A DNA stretch of 11,068 bases, taken from contig LNEX01000151.1 of the NCBI GenBank assembly GCA_001464165.1, forward strand, positions 1 to 11,068, given 5' to 3'. Of the stretch, positions 1 through 7,334 are shown piece by piece. This stretch comes from a bacterium Ga0077546 (lineage in GTDB: Bacteria > Cyanobacteriota > Vampirovibrionia > Obscuribacterales > Obscuribacteraceae). Every line of letters starts with the position of its first letter. The stretch's first letter is position 1. The notes below the pieces were generated by a model. It was not told the origin of the DNA, made no database searches, and worked only from the letters and a program-made list of their open reading frames with translations. The position numbers and the translations under genes are program-made.

Positions 1-866
1 CGGATTAGAAGCGACATTGTTGCAGTAGATACTAAAATGCAAATGGGGTCCATTGGCCCGACCAGTTTGGCCAACGGCACCTATTAACTGCCCAGCATCA
101 ACTTTCTGTCCCAATTTAACATTGATTTTCTGCATATGAATGTAGAAAGAAACCACTCCCTGTCCATGATCTATTGCCACAGTATTTCCATGCAGCTTAA
201 ACACGCCAGTACTGGCCAAGACCACCACTCCTGGTGCGCAGGCAACAATAGGGCTCCCCTGGAAACCAGCGTAATCTAAGCCACTATGAAAATAGTCTGG
301 CAAAAGCTTTCCATTAACAATGCGGCGCAGACCAAACCCGGCCGAAAGGCGGGCTTTCGAAGGGGCATTAAAATTCTTAGTCCAGTGACGCACAGGCGAA
401 ACTGTAGCTTTTGCTTTTTGGACGGTGGCAAAGTTAGCCTTTGCACGGGATAGTGAGCATCAGTAACAATCACGCGTGTTGAGAACGGCCCAACAGTTAC
501 GGCTGTAGAACCGACCTTCTGTACCACTGGCACCGTCAATAGTGCACGATAGGCGGCTCCATCTTCACTTTCGAAAGCAAAGAGCTTATATTTATTGCCA
601 AGAAATTCAACTACTGGGGGCTCTACGCCAGGCTCCAGAGCCAGTTCTTTTGCCAATAAGATTAGCTCTACCACCTCGCCCTGCTTAGGACGAAAAGTAG
701 AAAGTTTGATTGGTGAGATAGGCGTAGCTTCATCATTAGATGAAACCTCCTCAGCCTTCTTAAGAGAATGACCTCCGCTCGGGGCAGCCCCTGCAGAGGT
801 CAAACTTAGCACTGATAGAACTAACGGAAGAATACCGAACAAAGCGGTTTTAGATTTTTGCAGCAA
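1..866 (-). pseudogene. Exported M23 (lysostaphin-type) peptidase, frame-interrupted, 3' end outside window
   Basis: This is a predicted envelope zinc metallopeptidase that would cleave peptidoglycan cross-links. It starts at TTG 866-864; a stop lies upstream in frame and no ATG is available, but the AAAGG at 881-885 is rather distant. Residues 1-27 look like a signal peptide (hydrophobic core then SAGA-A), followed by a beta-rich N-terminal region ending in a YPVQRLTLPP segment. From about 414 down to base 1 the protein continues in another frame with all M23 signatures: HSGLD (His codon 286-288, Asp 274-276), a YIHM segment (His 136-138) and PHLHF (45-34). The catalytic frame is closed by TGA at 460-462, so the shift lies between about 459 and 414. 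A -1 shift at the A5 tract 415-419 joins the halves as ...PPSKK-AKATVSPVRHW and gives at least 289 residues, a plausible family length. It could be a real pseudogene, a sequence error or recoding. Family assignment is very secure; functional state is open. Confidence 0.88.
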
Positions 867-950
867 GATACTTAGATATTCCTTTAGCTTAAGGTGCGCA
901 CCAAATCAAGATACTAGCTAAGCATACAGGTTTTTCCAAATATTTAGGTT

Positions 951-1172
951 TTACTCTTCAGCAGCCGCAGGCACCAGGCGATCAATTGCTTCTTTCAATG
1001 CTGGAATTTTATCGATCGGCAAAGCAATTCCCTTTTTGGTGGGCTTTTCTTCTTGGTCCTTATCGACATACCATTCGCGAATATGGAGGTACTTAGTACC
1101 GCGATACTCACCGATGTAAACGTTAATGGTCTCACCACGTGCTTTCTCGTGGATTGTGATTCTCTCTTCCAA
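951..1172 (-). CDS. PC4-domain (transcriptional coactivator p15-like) small protein
   Basis: This 73-residue protein is almost entirely one PC4-like domain. The core at residues 21-64 has the pattern GEYRGTKYLHIREWY, then KPTKKGIAL, then a helix PALKEAID, matching the PC4/YdbC fold (curved beta sheet plus helix). Proteins of this family bind single-stranded DNA or melted duplex as dimers. Bacterial members are small, abundant, mostly uncharacterised nucleic-acid-binding proteins. The start is TTG at 1170-1172, supported by a perfect AGGAGG seven bases upstream; there is no better ATG. An Ala/Glu tail (PAAAEE) follows the helix. It lies 84 bases upstream of the M23 peptidase gene on the same strand, so the two may be cotranscribed, and it diverges from obgE. 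The fold call comes from motif recognition. Whether it acts in transcription, replication or repair cannot be told from sequence. Confidence 0.88.
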   Translation of the reverse strand: MEERITIHEKARGETINVYIGEYRGTKYLHIREWYVDKDQEEKPTKKGIALPIDKIPALKEAIDRLVPAAAEE

Positions 1173-1392
1173 GTCCTATCCTCCTGGTCTTAGATAAGTA
1201 TTCTTGCGGCGATTCTTTAGTGCTATGAAAAACGCAAGGGTCCCAGCTATTCTTGATGGCTCTTCTATCTGCCACGTAGATGATCAAAATCAAACAGATC
1301 TAGAGCTAAGTATATATAAATTATTTTCTAGTTAAAGGATCAGTATAAGATCTAGCTAGTTATCAGACAGATCTCGGAGCTATCTTCTAAAA
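1173..1392. promoter_or_regulatory. Divergent intergenic region between the PC4-domain gene and obgE
   Basis: These 220 bases should contain the promoters of both divergent genes. An AT-rich stretch, TATATATAAA at 1311-1320, is a candidate -10 for obgE, but I see no convincing -35 at the right distance. The obgE side contains three copies of AGATCT (1296-1301, 1348-1353, 1369-1374), two of them preceded by C. A GGAG at 1376-1379 is the only ribosome-binding candidate for obgE and sits 13 bases before the ATG, which is long. I found no small ORF or structured RNA here. Confidence 0.4.
1180..1185 (-). promoter_or_regulatory. Shine-Dalgarno that fixes the TTG start of the PC4-domain gene
   Basis: On the minus strand AGGAGG lies seven bases before TTG 1172-1170. 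It is the strongest ribosome binding site in the window and decides the non-ATG start. Confidence 0.85.
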
Positions 1393-2691
1393 ATGAGCCA
1401 ATTAATAGACCAAGTTGAAATAGAAGTGATCTCTGGCGACGGTGGCAACGGCGCTGTAATGTGGCGTAAAGAGAAATATGAGCCCATGGGGGGGCCATAC
1501 GGTGGCAACGGTGGTCGGGGCGGCAGTGTCTACCTTGAGGCCACCAACGACTTGAGCACCCTAGTCGACTTCCGCTTTAAGCAGAAGTTCGAAGCGCAAC
1601 CAGGAGTAAAAGGTGCCAACAAAAACTGCCATGGCAAGGCTGGAAACGACATAACCATAAGGGTTCCAGTAGGGACTGTTGTCAAAGATCTGAATACAGA
1701 CCGGATAATAGCCGACTTAATTACAGACAAGCAGAGAGTGATGGTAGCCGAAGGGGGCTATGGCGGCAAAGGCAATTGCGAGTTGGCAACACCAACTAAG
1801 CGCGCCCCGCACTATTGCGAACCAGGTCAACCAGGCATAGCTAGACGCCTGCAGCTGACGCTTAAATTGCTAGCCGATGTCGGCATCATCGGCATGCCAA
1901 ATGCGGGCAAATCGACCCTCCTAGCGGCCGCTACCCGGGCAAAACCAAAGATTGCTGATTATCCCTTCACCACCCTTGAACCCAACCTTGGTGTAGTCAA
2001 GCCAGAACGCGGTCCCGGTTTTGTCATGGCTGACATTCCTGGCCTGATAGAAGGTGCCTCCCAAGGCATTGGCCTCGGCCATAACTTTCTTAGGCACGTA
2101 GAGCGCACCAGACTGCTTATTCACATGGTTGATATCAATTCAGAAGACCCTTTAGCCGATCTGCAAACAATCAACAATGAGCTTACACTCTACGACAAAG
2201 ATCTTAGCTTGCTACCTCAGCTGGTCGTGCTTAATAAAGCCGAAATGATGATGGAAGATGAGGCCCAAGCCATTAAAGAGAAAGTTATTGATGCTCTTTC
2301 TAAGCAGAAGACAAAAACCCTCTACGAGGACGATCTAAAGCTCAAAGAGAGCGTCTTTTTGATGTCTGCCTACTCGAGAGTAGGTGTACCTGAATTGCTT
2401 GAATTAACTGGCAAATTGGTAACCCGTCTCAAAGAACTTGCGGCAGCCGAAGAGCCAGCCAGTATTGAAGAAGATGAAGCAGCAGTCGATCACGGCAGCA
2501 CAGGCTTTGAAATTATTAAAATCAAGGGTGGGTTGCTGGTCGAAAGTGATCGGGTCGATCGCATTATTCAAGTGACAAACTTAAAAGAACCAGAGTCTCT
2601 GTTCAGCCTCTGGCAACGCCTAAGGGCAATGGGAGTGATAGACGCCTTAGTCGGCGGCGTGATCTTCACCTTCGGCGAAGGCATGCAGTAG
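1393..2691 (+). CDS. obgE: Obg-family GTPase ObgE/CgtA
   Basis: This essential GTPase acts in late assembly of the 50S subunit and links GTP/ppGpp levels to growth and stress. The 432-residue product has the three expected parts. The glycine-rich Obg domain is at about 1-158 (GGxGG-type repeats at 33-44, GGYGGKGN at 121-128). The G domain is at about 160-345, with P-loop GMPNAGKS at 167-174, switch I region around FTTLEPNLG 192-200, DIPG at 214-217, G4 NKAE at 281-284 and G5 SAYS at 325-328. An OCT-like C-terminal domain covers about 370-432 and ends at GEGMQ, slightly shorter than many homologues. An acidic linker (EEDEAA) joins the last two. G4 has Glu where the canonical motif NKxD has Asp. 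The ATG at 1393 fits the family N-terminus exactly although the ribosome binding site is weak. It appears monocistronic and faces the minus-strand Nudix/basic-protein pair. Identification is certain. Confidence 0.98.
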   Translation: MSQLIDQVEIEVISGDGGNGAVMWRKEKYEPMGGPYGGNGGRGGSVYLEATNDLSTLVDFRFKQKFEAQPGVKGANKNCHGKAGNDITIRVPVGTVVKDLNTDRIIADLITDKQRVMVAEGGYGGKGNCELATPTKRAPHYCEPGQPGIARRLQLTLKLLADVGIIGMPNAGKSTLLAAATRAKPKIADYPFTTLEPNLGVVKPERGPGFVMADIPGLIEGASQGIGLGHNFLRHVERTRLLIHMVDINSEDPLADLQTINNELTLYDKDLSLLPQLVVLNKAEMMMEDEAQAIKEKVIDALSKQKTKTLYEDDLKLKESVFLMSAYSRVGVPELLELTGKLVTRLKELAAAEEPASIEEDEAAVDHGSTGFEIIKIKGGLLVESDRVDRIIQVTNLKEPESLFSLWQRLRAMGVIDALVGGVIFTFGEGMQ

Positions 2692-2712
2692 GGAGAGACA
2701 GAGAACTAATAG

Positions 2713-2751
2713 CAAGAGAAAACTTCCTCCAAATGCAAAATCTGGAGGAAG
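2713..2751 (-). terminator. Rho-independent terminator of the Nudix/basic-protein unit
   Basis: Perfect 9-bp arms CTTCCTCCA (2723-2731) and TGGAGGAAG (2743-2751) enclose an 11-base loop. Read on the minus strand the stem is followed by TTTTCTCTT, a good U-tract. It starts 25 bases after the stop of the 54-residue gene. On the plus strand the stem is followed by CAAGAACTTT, so it would serve obgE only weakly, although it lies 31 bases beyond the obgE stop. Confidence 0.72.
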
Positions 2752-2775
2752 CAAGAACTTTATAGACTTGAAGTC

Positions 2776-2940
2776 TTATTTAGCGGCCTTTTGAGCTTTA
2801 GCAGGCTTGCTTTCAACCTGGCTAGCTTCTTTCACAAGTTTCTTTACTTGGCGAACAACAGCAGCTTTCTTAGCCACAACTTTCTTGCGAGCTCTTTCTG
2901 CTACCTTGACTGCTCTTTTCATGCCTTTTTGCTGAGCCAT
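2776..2940 (-). CDS. 54-residue highly basic Lys/Ala-rich protein
   Basis: This small gene encodes 54 residues beginning MAQQKGMKRAVKVAERARKK and ending AKAQKAAK. I count 14 Lys and 4 Arg against 3 Glu, with 12 Ala and no aromatic or Cys residue, so it is strongly basic and probably helical or disordered. It recalls lysine/alanine-rich histone H1-like tails or ribosome-associated basic peptides, but I recognise no named family. Support for it being real: ATG at 2940-2938, an AGGGAG eight bases upstream (2949-2954, the same motif as its neighbour), a position 41 bases downstream of the Nudix gene on the same strand, and a terminator just after its TAA at 2776-2778. A nucleic-acid-binding role is inference from charge alone. 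Confidence 0.72.
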   Translation of the reverse strand: MAQQKGMKRAVKVAERARKKVVAKKAAVVRQVKKLVKEASQVESKPAKAQKAAK

Positions 2941-2981
2941 CTCTGGATCTCCCTAACTTTTATATTGAGTTGAGCATGATA

Positions 2982-3461
2982 CTACACCCAAAGATTGCCA
3001 AGATACCTGATGCACCCTTTGGTTGAGCTAGGTAACGAATCGATCACAGTTTTCCCCACTGGTGGAAAGAGCGTAAGTGAGGGCAGATCTTTGATTGGCA
3101 GGTAGTCAACAGCGGCAAGAACAGGCTCGTCACCTAACTTCAAAATGCCGCCAACAACATGGGCCGTAAGATAGACGTTGACAATATGACGGGAACGATC
3201 AGGAGCTATTGCCTCAGAAAGAAAGACAAAGTCATCGACCTTCACGTCTAGGCCTGTTTCTTCCTTCATCTCGCGCACTGCGCATTCTTCAAAAGTCTCA
3301 CCGTACTCAAGGCGACCACCGGGAAGCACCCAATACTGCCGATTGCCTTTTCGATGCTTAACCAGCAAGATCTGCTCTCCCTCTACCACAATCACCGATA
3401 TGCGCGTGGTCGGAATATTCTGGGCTGCTCGCTTGGTATTTTTGAATCTAGGTCTTGGCAA
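2982..3461 (-). CDS. Nudix hydrolase
   Basis: This enzyme hydrolyses a nucleoside diphosphate linked to another moiety, using divalent metal. The 159-residue product has a complete Nudix box GX5EX7REUXEEXGU at about residues 49-71 (GRLEYGE, then REMKEETGL), with all catalytic glutamates present. The preceding strands ([16 protein letters not shown]) and WVLPGG are typical of the fold. The N-terminus is basic ([10 protein letters not shown]) with no signal peptide, so it should be cytoplasmic. The start is TTG at 3461-3459, with AGGGAG five bases upstream on the minus strand; no ATG competes. Substrate cannot be assigned: the family includes MutT-like 8-oxo-dGTP cleaners, ADP-ribose and dinucleotide hydrolases. 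It is the first gene of a probable two-gene unit with the 54-residue basic protein and diverges from pheS. Confidence 0.95.
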   Translation of the reverse strand: MPRPRFKNTKRAAQNIPTTRISVIVVEGEQILLVKHRKGNRQYWVLPGGRLEYGETFEECAVREMKEETGLDVKVDDFVFLSEAIAPDRSRHIVNVYLTAHVVGGILKLGDEPVLAAVDYLPIKDLPSLTLFPPVGKTVIDSLPSSTKGCIRYLGNLWV

Positions 3462-3466
3462 AGTGA

Positions 3467-3472
3467 CTCCCT
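3467..3472 (-). promoter_or_regulatory. Shine-Dalgarno supporting the TTG start of the Nudix gene
   Basis: AGGGAG on the minus strand lies five bases before TTG 3461-3459 and supports a non-ATG start. The same hexamer precedes the downstream 54-residue gene. Confidence 0.65.
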
Positions 3473-3620
3473 AAAAGCGCCTCAAGTAAAGACACACATA
3501 TATTATGACAATTTCTGTCTAGAAAAATTGCAAATCGCAACGACTGCGAGCTTTCCAAGGTACTCTGCCAGACTCTTCTGCTAATCTAAACAAAAGCTCA
3601 ACATTACCCAGGTTTGCAAG

Positions 3621-4661
3621 ATGGAAGCTCAAGAATTCGAATCCAAGATCATCACTCTAGTTGACAGCGCCCTGGCTGCCATAAACAGCGCCACCGACTT
3701 AGACAGCCTAGAAAGTCTTCGGGTGCAGTACCTAGGCCGCGAAGGCGAGCTGACAATAATACTGCGCGGTCTTTCCAAGCTAGACAAAGCGATTCGCCCT
3801 AAAGCTGGTCAATTGGGAAATAAAGCCAAGATCCAAATCGAACAGGCCCACGACGGTAAACGTAACCATCTATACGACAGCAATCTCAATCAGCGCTTAG
3901 CCCAAGAAACAATTGATGTCACCATCCCTGGCACCAGATGCCTTGTTGGTCACAGCCATCCACTTAGCCAAATCAGCAACGAAATTATCAGCATCTTTTA
4001 CAGCATGGGCTTCACCGTAGCCGATGGCCCTGAAGTCGAAACCGACTACTACAATTTTGATGCACTAAATACTCCAGCATCTCACCCAGCCCGCGATGAG
4101 CAAGATACTTTCTATACAAATATCGGCCCCTCAAGCCTGTTGCGCAGCCAAACTTCGACAGTGCAAATTCGCGTGATGGAAAATACCAAGCCTCCCTTGC
4201 GCATCATTGCCCCGGGTCGGGTCTATCGCAACGAAGAAGTGAATGCTCGTAAATATCCACTCTTTCACCAGGTCGAAGGCCTTTTGATTGACAAAGACGT
4301 CAACTTTGGTCAACTCAAGGGTACACTTTCAGCCTTTATTCAAGCCCTTTTCAAAAAGCCTGTAAAAATTCGCTTTCGTCCAGACTTTTTTCCCTTTACA
4401 GAACCAAGCGCCGAACTCGACAGTGAATGCCCATTTTGCAACGGCAAAGGCTGCAAGACTTGTGGTGGAAGAGGATGGCTAGAACTACTTGGTTGCGGCA
4501 TGGTCGATCCTAATGTTCTCAAAGGTGTAGGAATTGATCCAGAAGAGTGGAGCGGTTTTGCTTTTGGTATGGGGCTAGAGAGGCTTGCCATGCTGAAATA
4601 CGACATCAATGACATTCGCAATTTTTATACAAATGACATGCGTTTTTTGGAGCAGTTCTAA
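3621..4661 (+). CDS. pheS: Phenylalanine--tRNA ligase alpha subunit
   Basis: PheS is the catalytic subunit of the cytoplasmic alpha2beta2 synthetase that charges tRNA-Phe. The 346 residues comprise an N-terminal helical coiled-coil arm (about 1-85) that contacts tRNA, then the class II catalytic domain. Motif 1 starts at HPLSQISNEI (113-122). Motif 2 is GRVYRNEEV...FHQVEG (199-220). FTEPSAELD is at 259-267 and motif 3 FGMGLERLAML at 315-325. Between FTEPSAE and WLELLGCGMV is a Cys insert, CPFC (270-273) and CKTC (278-281), which looks like a small zinc site; similar inserts occur in several bacterial phyla, while E. coli lacks it. In motif 2 the familiar THxxxFHQ is ARKYPLFHQ, resembling the alternative ARxHxxFHQ subtype known in other phyla. 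ATG 3621 matches the family start; the ribosome binding site is weak (AGG at 3610-3612). It is immediately followed by pheT. Confidence 0.98.
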   Translation: MEAQEFESKIITLVDSALAAINSATDLDSLESLRVQYLGREGELTIILRGLSKLDKAIRPKAGQLGNKAKIQIEQAHDGKRNHLYDSNLNQRLAQETIDVTIPGTRCLVGHSHPLSQISNEIISIFYSMGFTVADGPEVETDYYNFDALNTPASHPARDEQDTFYTNIGPSSLLRSQTSTVQIRVMENTKPPLRIIAPGRVYRNEEVNARKYPLFHQVEGLLIDKDVNFGQLKGTLSAFIQALFKKPVKIRFRPDFFPFTEPSAELDSECPFCNGKGCKTCGGRGWLELLGCGMVDPNVLKGVGIDPEEWSGFAFGMGLERLAMLKYDINDIRNFYTNDMRFLEQF

Positions 4662-7214
4662 ATGAAACTTTCGTTTGACTGGCTATCTGAGTTTGTCGAC
4701 TTGAGTGGATTAACCGCTCAGCAGGTAGCCGACAAGCTCACGATGGGTGCCTTTGAAGTAGAAGAAGTAACTATAATCGGCCCAGATTTGGAAGGTCCGA
4801 TTGTCGTTGGCGAAATTCTAGAAATCCATCAACATCCCAATGCCGATAAAATTAGGCTGACTAAAACTCGCATCAAGGAAGGTGAAGAGCCCCTCGATAT
4901 CGTCTGTGGTGCAGGTAATATTGAAGTAGGTCAGTTGATACCAGTGGCCTTACCCGGAGCAAAAGTAGTAAACCGCCACGACGGCTCTGCGCTCCTGATT
5001 AAGGCTTCGGCCATTCGCGGTGTCAAATCTAATGGCATGCTTTGTTCGCCACCAGAACTAGGCATCGCTAAAAATCTTCAAGATCCAGGACAAGACGAAG
5101 GCATATGGATTTTAAACAAGAACGGTAACAAGCCCATTCTAGGCAGTGATGTTCTACCACTGCTGCCGACCAAGGCTGATTATATCTTGCACGTAGAGCC
5201 ACGCTCGAATCGCGGAGATGCCCTATCAGTTATGGGTCTAGCGCGCGAAGTAGCAGCTCTTTTTGGTCGCCCACTGAAAAAACCAGATTGGTCGCTAGAG
5301 CAGCTAGTCAATAATCTCGGCCACAATAAAACAAGTAGCAAATTTAGCAAAGCAATTGTAGAGGATAGCAGTGATTGCCCTTATATCACCTTAAGAGTGA
5401 TTGAAGGCATAAAGGTGGCGCCATCTCACCCTGATATTGCCACTCGCATCGAAGCAATTGGTATGCGCACAGTAAACAACGTAGTAGATATCACCAACTA
5501 TGTCATGCACGAACTTGGTCAACCGCTGCACGCCTATGATGCCAGACTTTTAAAAAGCGACAATTTAGCGGTTCGCCGAGCTAAGAACACAGAAATAATC
5601 ACCACCATTGATGGCAAAGAACGCAAGCTTAATAGTGAGATGCTGGCAATTGCCGACGACGACATAATTGTCGGAGTGGCCGGAGTAATGGGGGGCAAAG
5701 ATAGCGAGATTTCAGATCAATCGACTAGCTTGGTCCTAGAGGCAGCATGTTTTGCACCAGCAGTAGTGAGACGCGGTTCGCGCCTCCTGGGCTTATCAAG
5801 CGATGCCAGCCTCCGCTTTGAACGAGGTATAGACCCAGCCAGTGTGCGGCATGCAGCAGAGCGCGCGGCTTACCTAATTGCTAAATATTGCTCGCCCGAC
5901 GGGCATGCTGTGGTTGGCCCTTTGCTTGAAGCTGGTTCAAACCAAATAGACCCAGGTCAGATAACTCTGCGCTCTTCACAAATCAAACGAATACTCGGCC
6001 TGGAAATTAGCCCCGAGCGCATCAAAGACTTGCTGACGCCTCTAGGCTTCTCCGTCAAAGGCGCAGGTGAGACTATTGAAGTAAGCGTGCCAAGCTTCCG
6101 CAAAGAAGACGTGAAGCGCGAAATCGACTTAATAGAAGAAGTTTGTCGTCTCAATGGCTATGAAGCCATTGTTCCTTCTATGCCTGCAGCAACTATGGCT
6201 GTGGCAAGGCCAGATGACAGTCTAGACTTGGCTAAAAATGCCCTGATTGGCATGGGTTTATCAGAAGCTTGGCTCTCCAGCTTGGTACCGGAAGATCAAG
6301 CCGGTATTGATAAAGAACTAGCGGTGGAAGTACTCAATCCACTTTCTAAGGACCACCAACTCATGAGACAAAGCCTAATACCCGGCTTAATCAATGCCTG
6401 TAGCTACAATCAAGACCGCGGGCGCAGAGACGTTTGGCTCTTTGAGCATGGCCGGGTCTACTTTAAAGAACAACAAAAAGACGCCAAGAGCACCGGAGTT
6501 CGTGAAGACAATCACCTAGCTGGTTTGATTTCAGGCCAGCGCTTTAAAGCCGTCAATCAGACCACACAGACCGTCGAGTATGGTCTTGCTAAAGGTATGG
6601 TGGAAAATTTATTGAGCGCCTTAAATATTGACGAGCGTAAATTGGCTTGGCGCTCCATTAGTGAAAACGAAAGTACCGCTCTCCCATGGCTACATCCTTA
6701 TAGAACAGCGGTGCTCACTCTCAATCGCCCGGCAAAACCAAATACCAACAAAGAAGCAAAAGCCAGTAGCTTGTTCGAAAGCAATATAACCCTTGGCTAC
6801 GTGGGTGAGCTGCACCCCCGCTTTGCCGACAGCAAAGGCCTGAGAGAAAAAGCTTTAGTTTTTGAACTTGACATTGATCGCCTAAAGAAGGAGCGCAAGC
6901 AGAAGAAATTTGCGGGCATTGCCACCAGCCCGGAATTAGTTCGTGACATCACTGCCGATTTCGATGCGACCGATAAAGATGTTTCATATGAGCAAGTTTC
7001 AAAACTAATCTTTAAAGTGGCCGGCAGCAATCTCCGAACTAGCGAATTGGTCAGTGTTTACAAAGCATCAGTAGAATCAAAGAAGTTTTCTATGACCTGC
7101 CGCTTGACCTTCCAACATCCAAGTGAGACTCTCACAAACGACGAAATCGACAAAGTTCTTACGACCATACGCGAAAGTTTGAGCCGCGATTTGGCTGCGT
7201 CGTTTAGACTATAG
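4662..7214 (+). CDS. pheT: Phenylalanine--tRNA ligase beta subunit
   Basis: PheT is the structural and editing partner of PheS; its B3/B4 region removes mis-charged Tyr-tRNA-Phe. The 850-residue product has the full bacterial architecture: N-terminal MKLSFDWLSEFVDL, an EMAP/tRNA-binding OB domain at about 43-150 (HPNADKIRL at 58-66), B3/4 at about 225-415 (VVDITNYVMHELGQPLHAYD around 274-293), B5 at about 434-505, a catalytic-like core at about 515-745, and the anticodon-binding FDX-ACB domain from about 753 to the end. It is slightly longer than the usual near-800 residues, without an obvious extra domain. The ATG directly follows the pheS TAA with no spacer, and GGAG at 4649-4652 inside pheS provides the ribosome binding site, so translation is probably coupled. 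Identification is certain. Confidence 0.98.
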   Translation: MKLSFDWLSEFVDLSGLTAQQVADKLTMGAFEVEEVTIIGPDLEGPIVVGEILEIHQHPNADKIRLTKTRIKEGEEPLDIVCGAGNIEVGQLIPVALPGAKVVNRHDGSALLIKASAIRGVKSNGMLCSPPELGIAKNLQDPGQDEGIWILNKNGNKPILGSDVLPLLPTKADYILHVEPRSNRGDALSVMGLAREVAALFGRPLKKPDWSLEQLVNNLGHNKTSSKFSKAIVEDSSDCPYITLRVIEGIKVAPSHPDIATRIEAIGMRTVNNVVDITNYVMHELGQPLHAYDARLLKSDNLAVRRAKNTEIITTIDGKERKLNSEMLAIADDDIIVGVAGVMGGKDSEISDQSTSLVLEAACFAPAVVRRGSRLLGLSSDASLRFERGIDPASVRHAAERAAYLIAKYCSPDGHAVVGPLLEAGSNQIDPGQITLRSSQIKRILGLEISPERIKDLLTPLGFSVKGAGETIEVSVPSFRKEDVKREIDLIEEVCRLNGYEAIVPSMPAATMAVARPDDSLDLAKNALIGMGLSEAWLSSLVPEDQAGIDKELAVEVLNPLSKDHQLMRQSLIPGLINACSYNQDRGRRDVWLFEHGRVYFKEQQKDAKSTGVREDNHLAGLISGQRFKAVNQTTQTVEYGLAKGMVENLLSALNIDERKLAWRSISENESTALPWLHPYRTAVLTLNRPAKPNTNKEAKASSLFESNITLGYVGELHPRFADSKGLREKALVFELDIDRLKKERKQKKFAGIATSPELVRDITADFDATDKDVSYEQVSKLIFKVAGSNLRTSELVSVYKASVESKKFSMTCRLTFQHPSETLTNDEIDKVLTTIRESLSRDLAASFRL

Positions 7215-7284
7215 GCTTTAGAAAGCTTTTGAATACCGAGCTGTTAGTAATTGCTTCGCCGGGTATAAAAAGTTGGGGGCAACC

Positions 7285-7312
7285 AAAAGTATTTAGGCAA
7301 AAGTATTTAGGC
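7285..7312 (+). repeat. 14-bp tandem direct repeat upstream of the Roadblock gene
   Basis: Two identical, directly adjacent copies of AAAAGTATTTAGGC occupy 7285-7298 and 7299-7312, followed by a partial third start (AAAGG). They sit 22 bases before the ATG of the 1009-residue gene and just after TATAAA at 7264-7269, a possible -10 with no clear -35. A tandem pair at this place could bind a dimeric regulator or be a replication-slippage duplication. The repeat itself is certain; a function is not. Confidence 0.8.
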
Positions 7313-7334
7313 AAAGGTAGACTAGCAAAGATTC

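Noticed and set aside
1296..1374. Three AGATCT sites in the obgE leader as a regulatory array
   Set aside because: AGATCT also occurs repeatedly inside coding regions of this window and the spacings (52 and 21 bases) are irregular.
2791..2973. Plus-strand 60-codon ORF rich in Phe, Leu and Ser
   Set aside because: It is the antisense shadow of the Lys/Ala-rich 54-residue gene; the minus strand has the ribosome binding site, operon spacing and terminator.
3503..3516. Imperfect palindrome GACAATTTCTGTC between the Nudix gene and pheS as an operator
   Set aside because: Only the outer GACA/TGTC pairs are symmetric, and short palindromes are expected by chance in AT-rich intergenic DNA.
7213..7234. 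GCTT-TAGA-AAGC followed by TTTT just after pheT
   Set aside because: The stem is only four base pairs, too weak to call a terminator.
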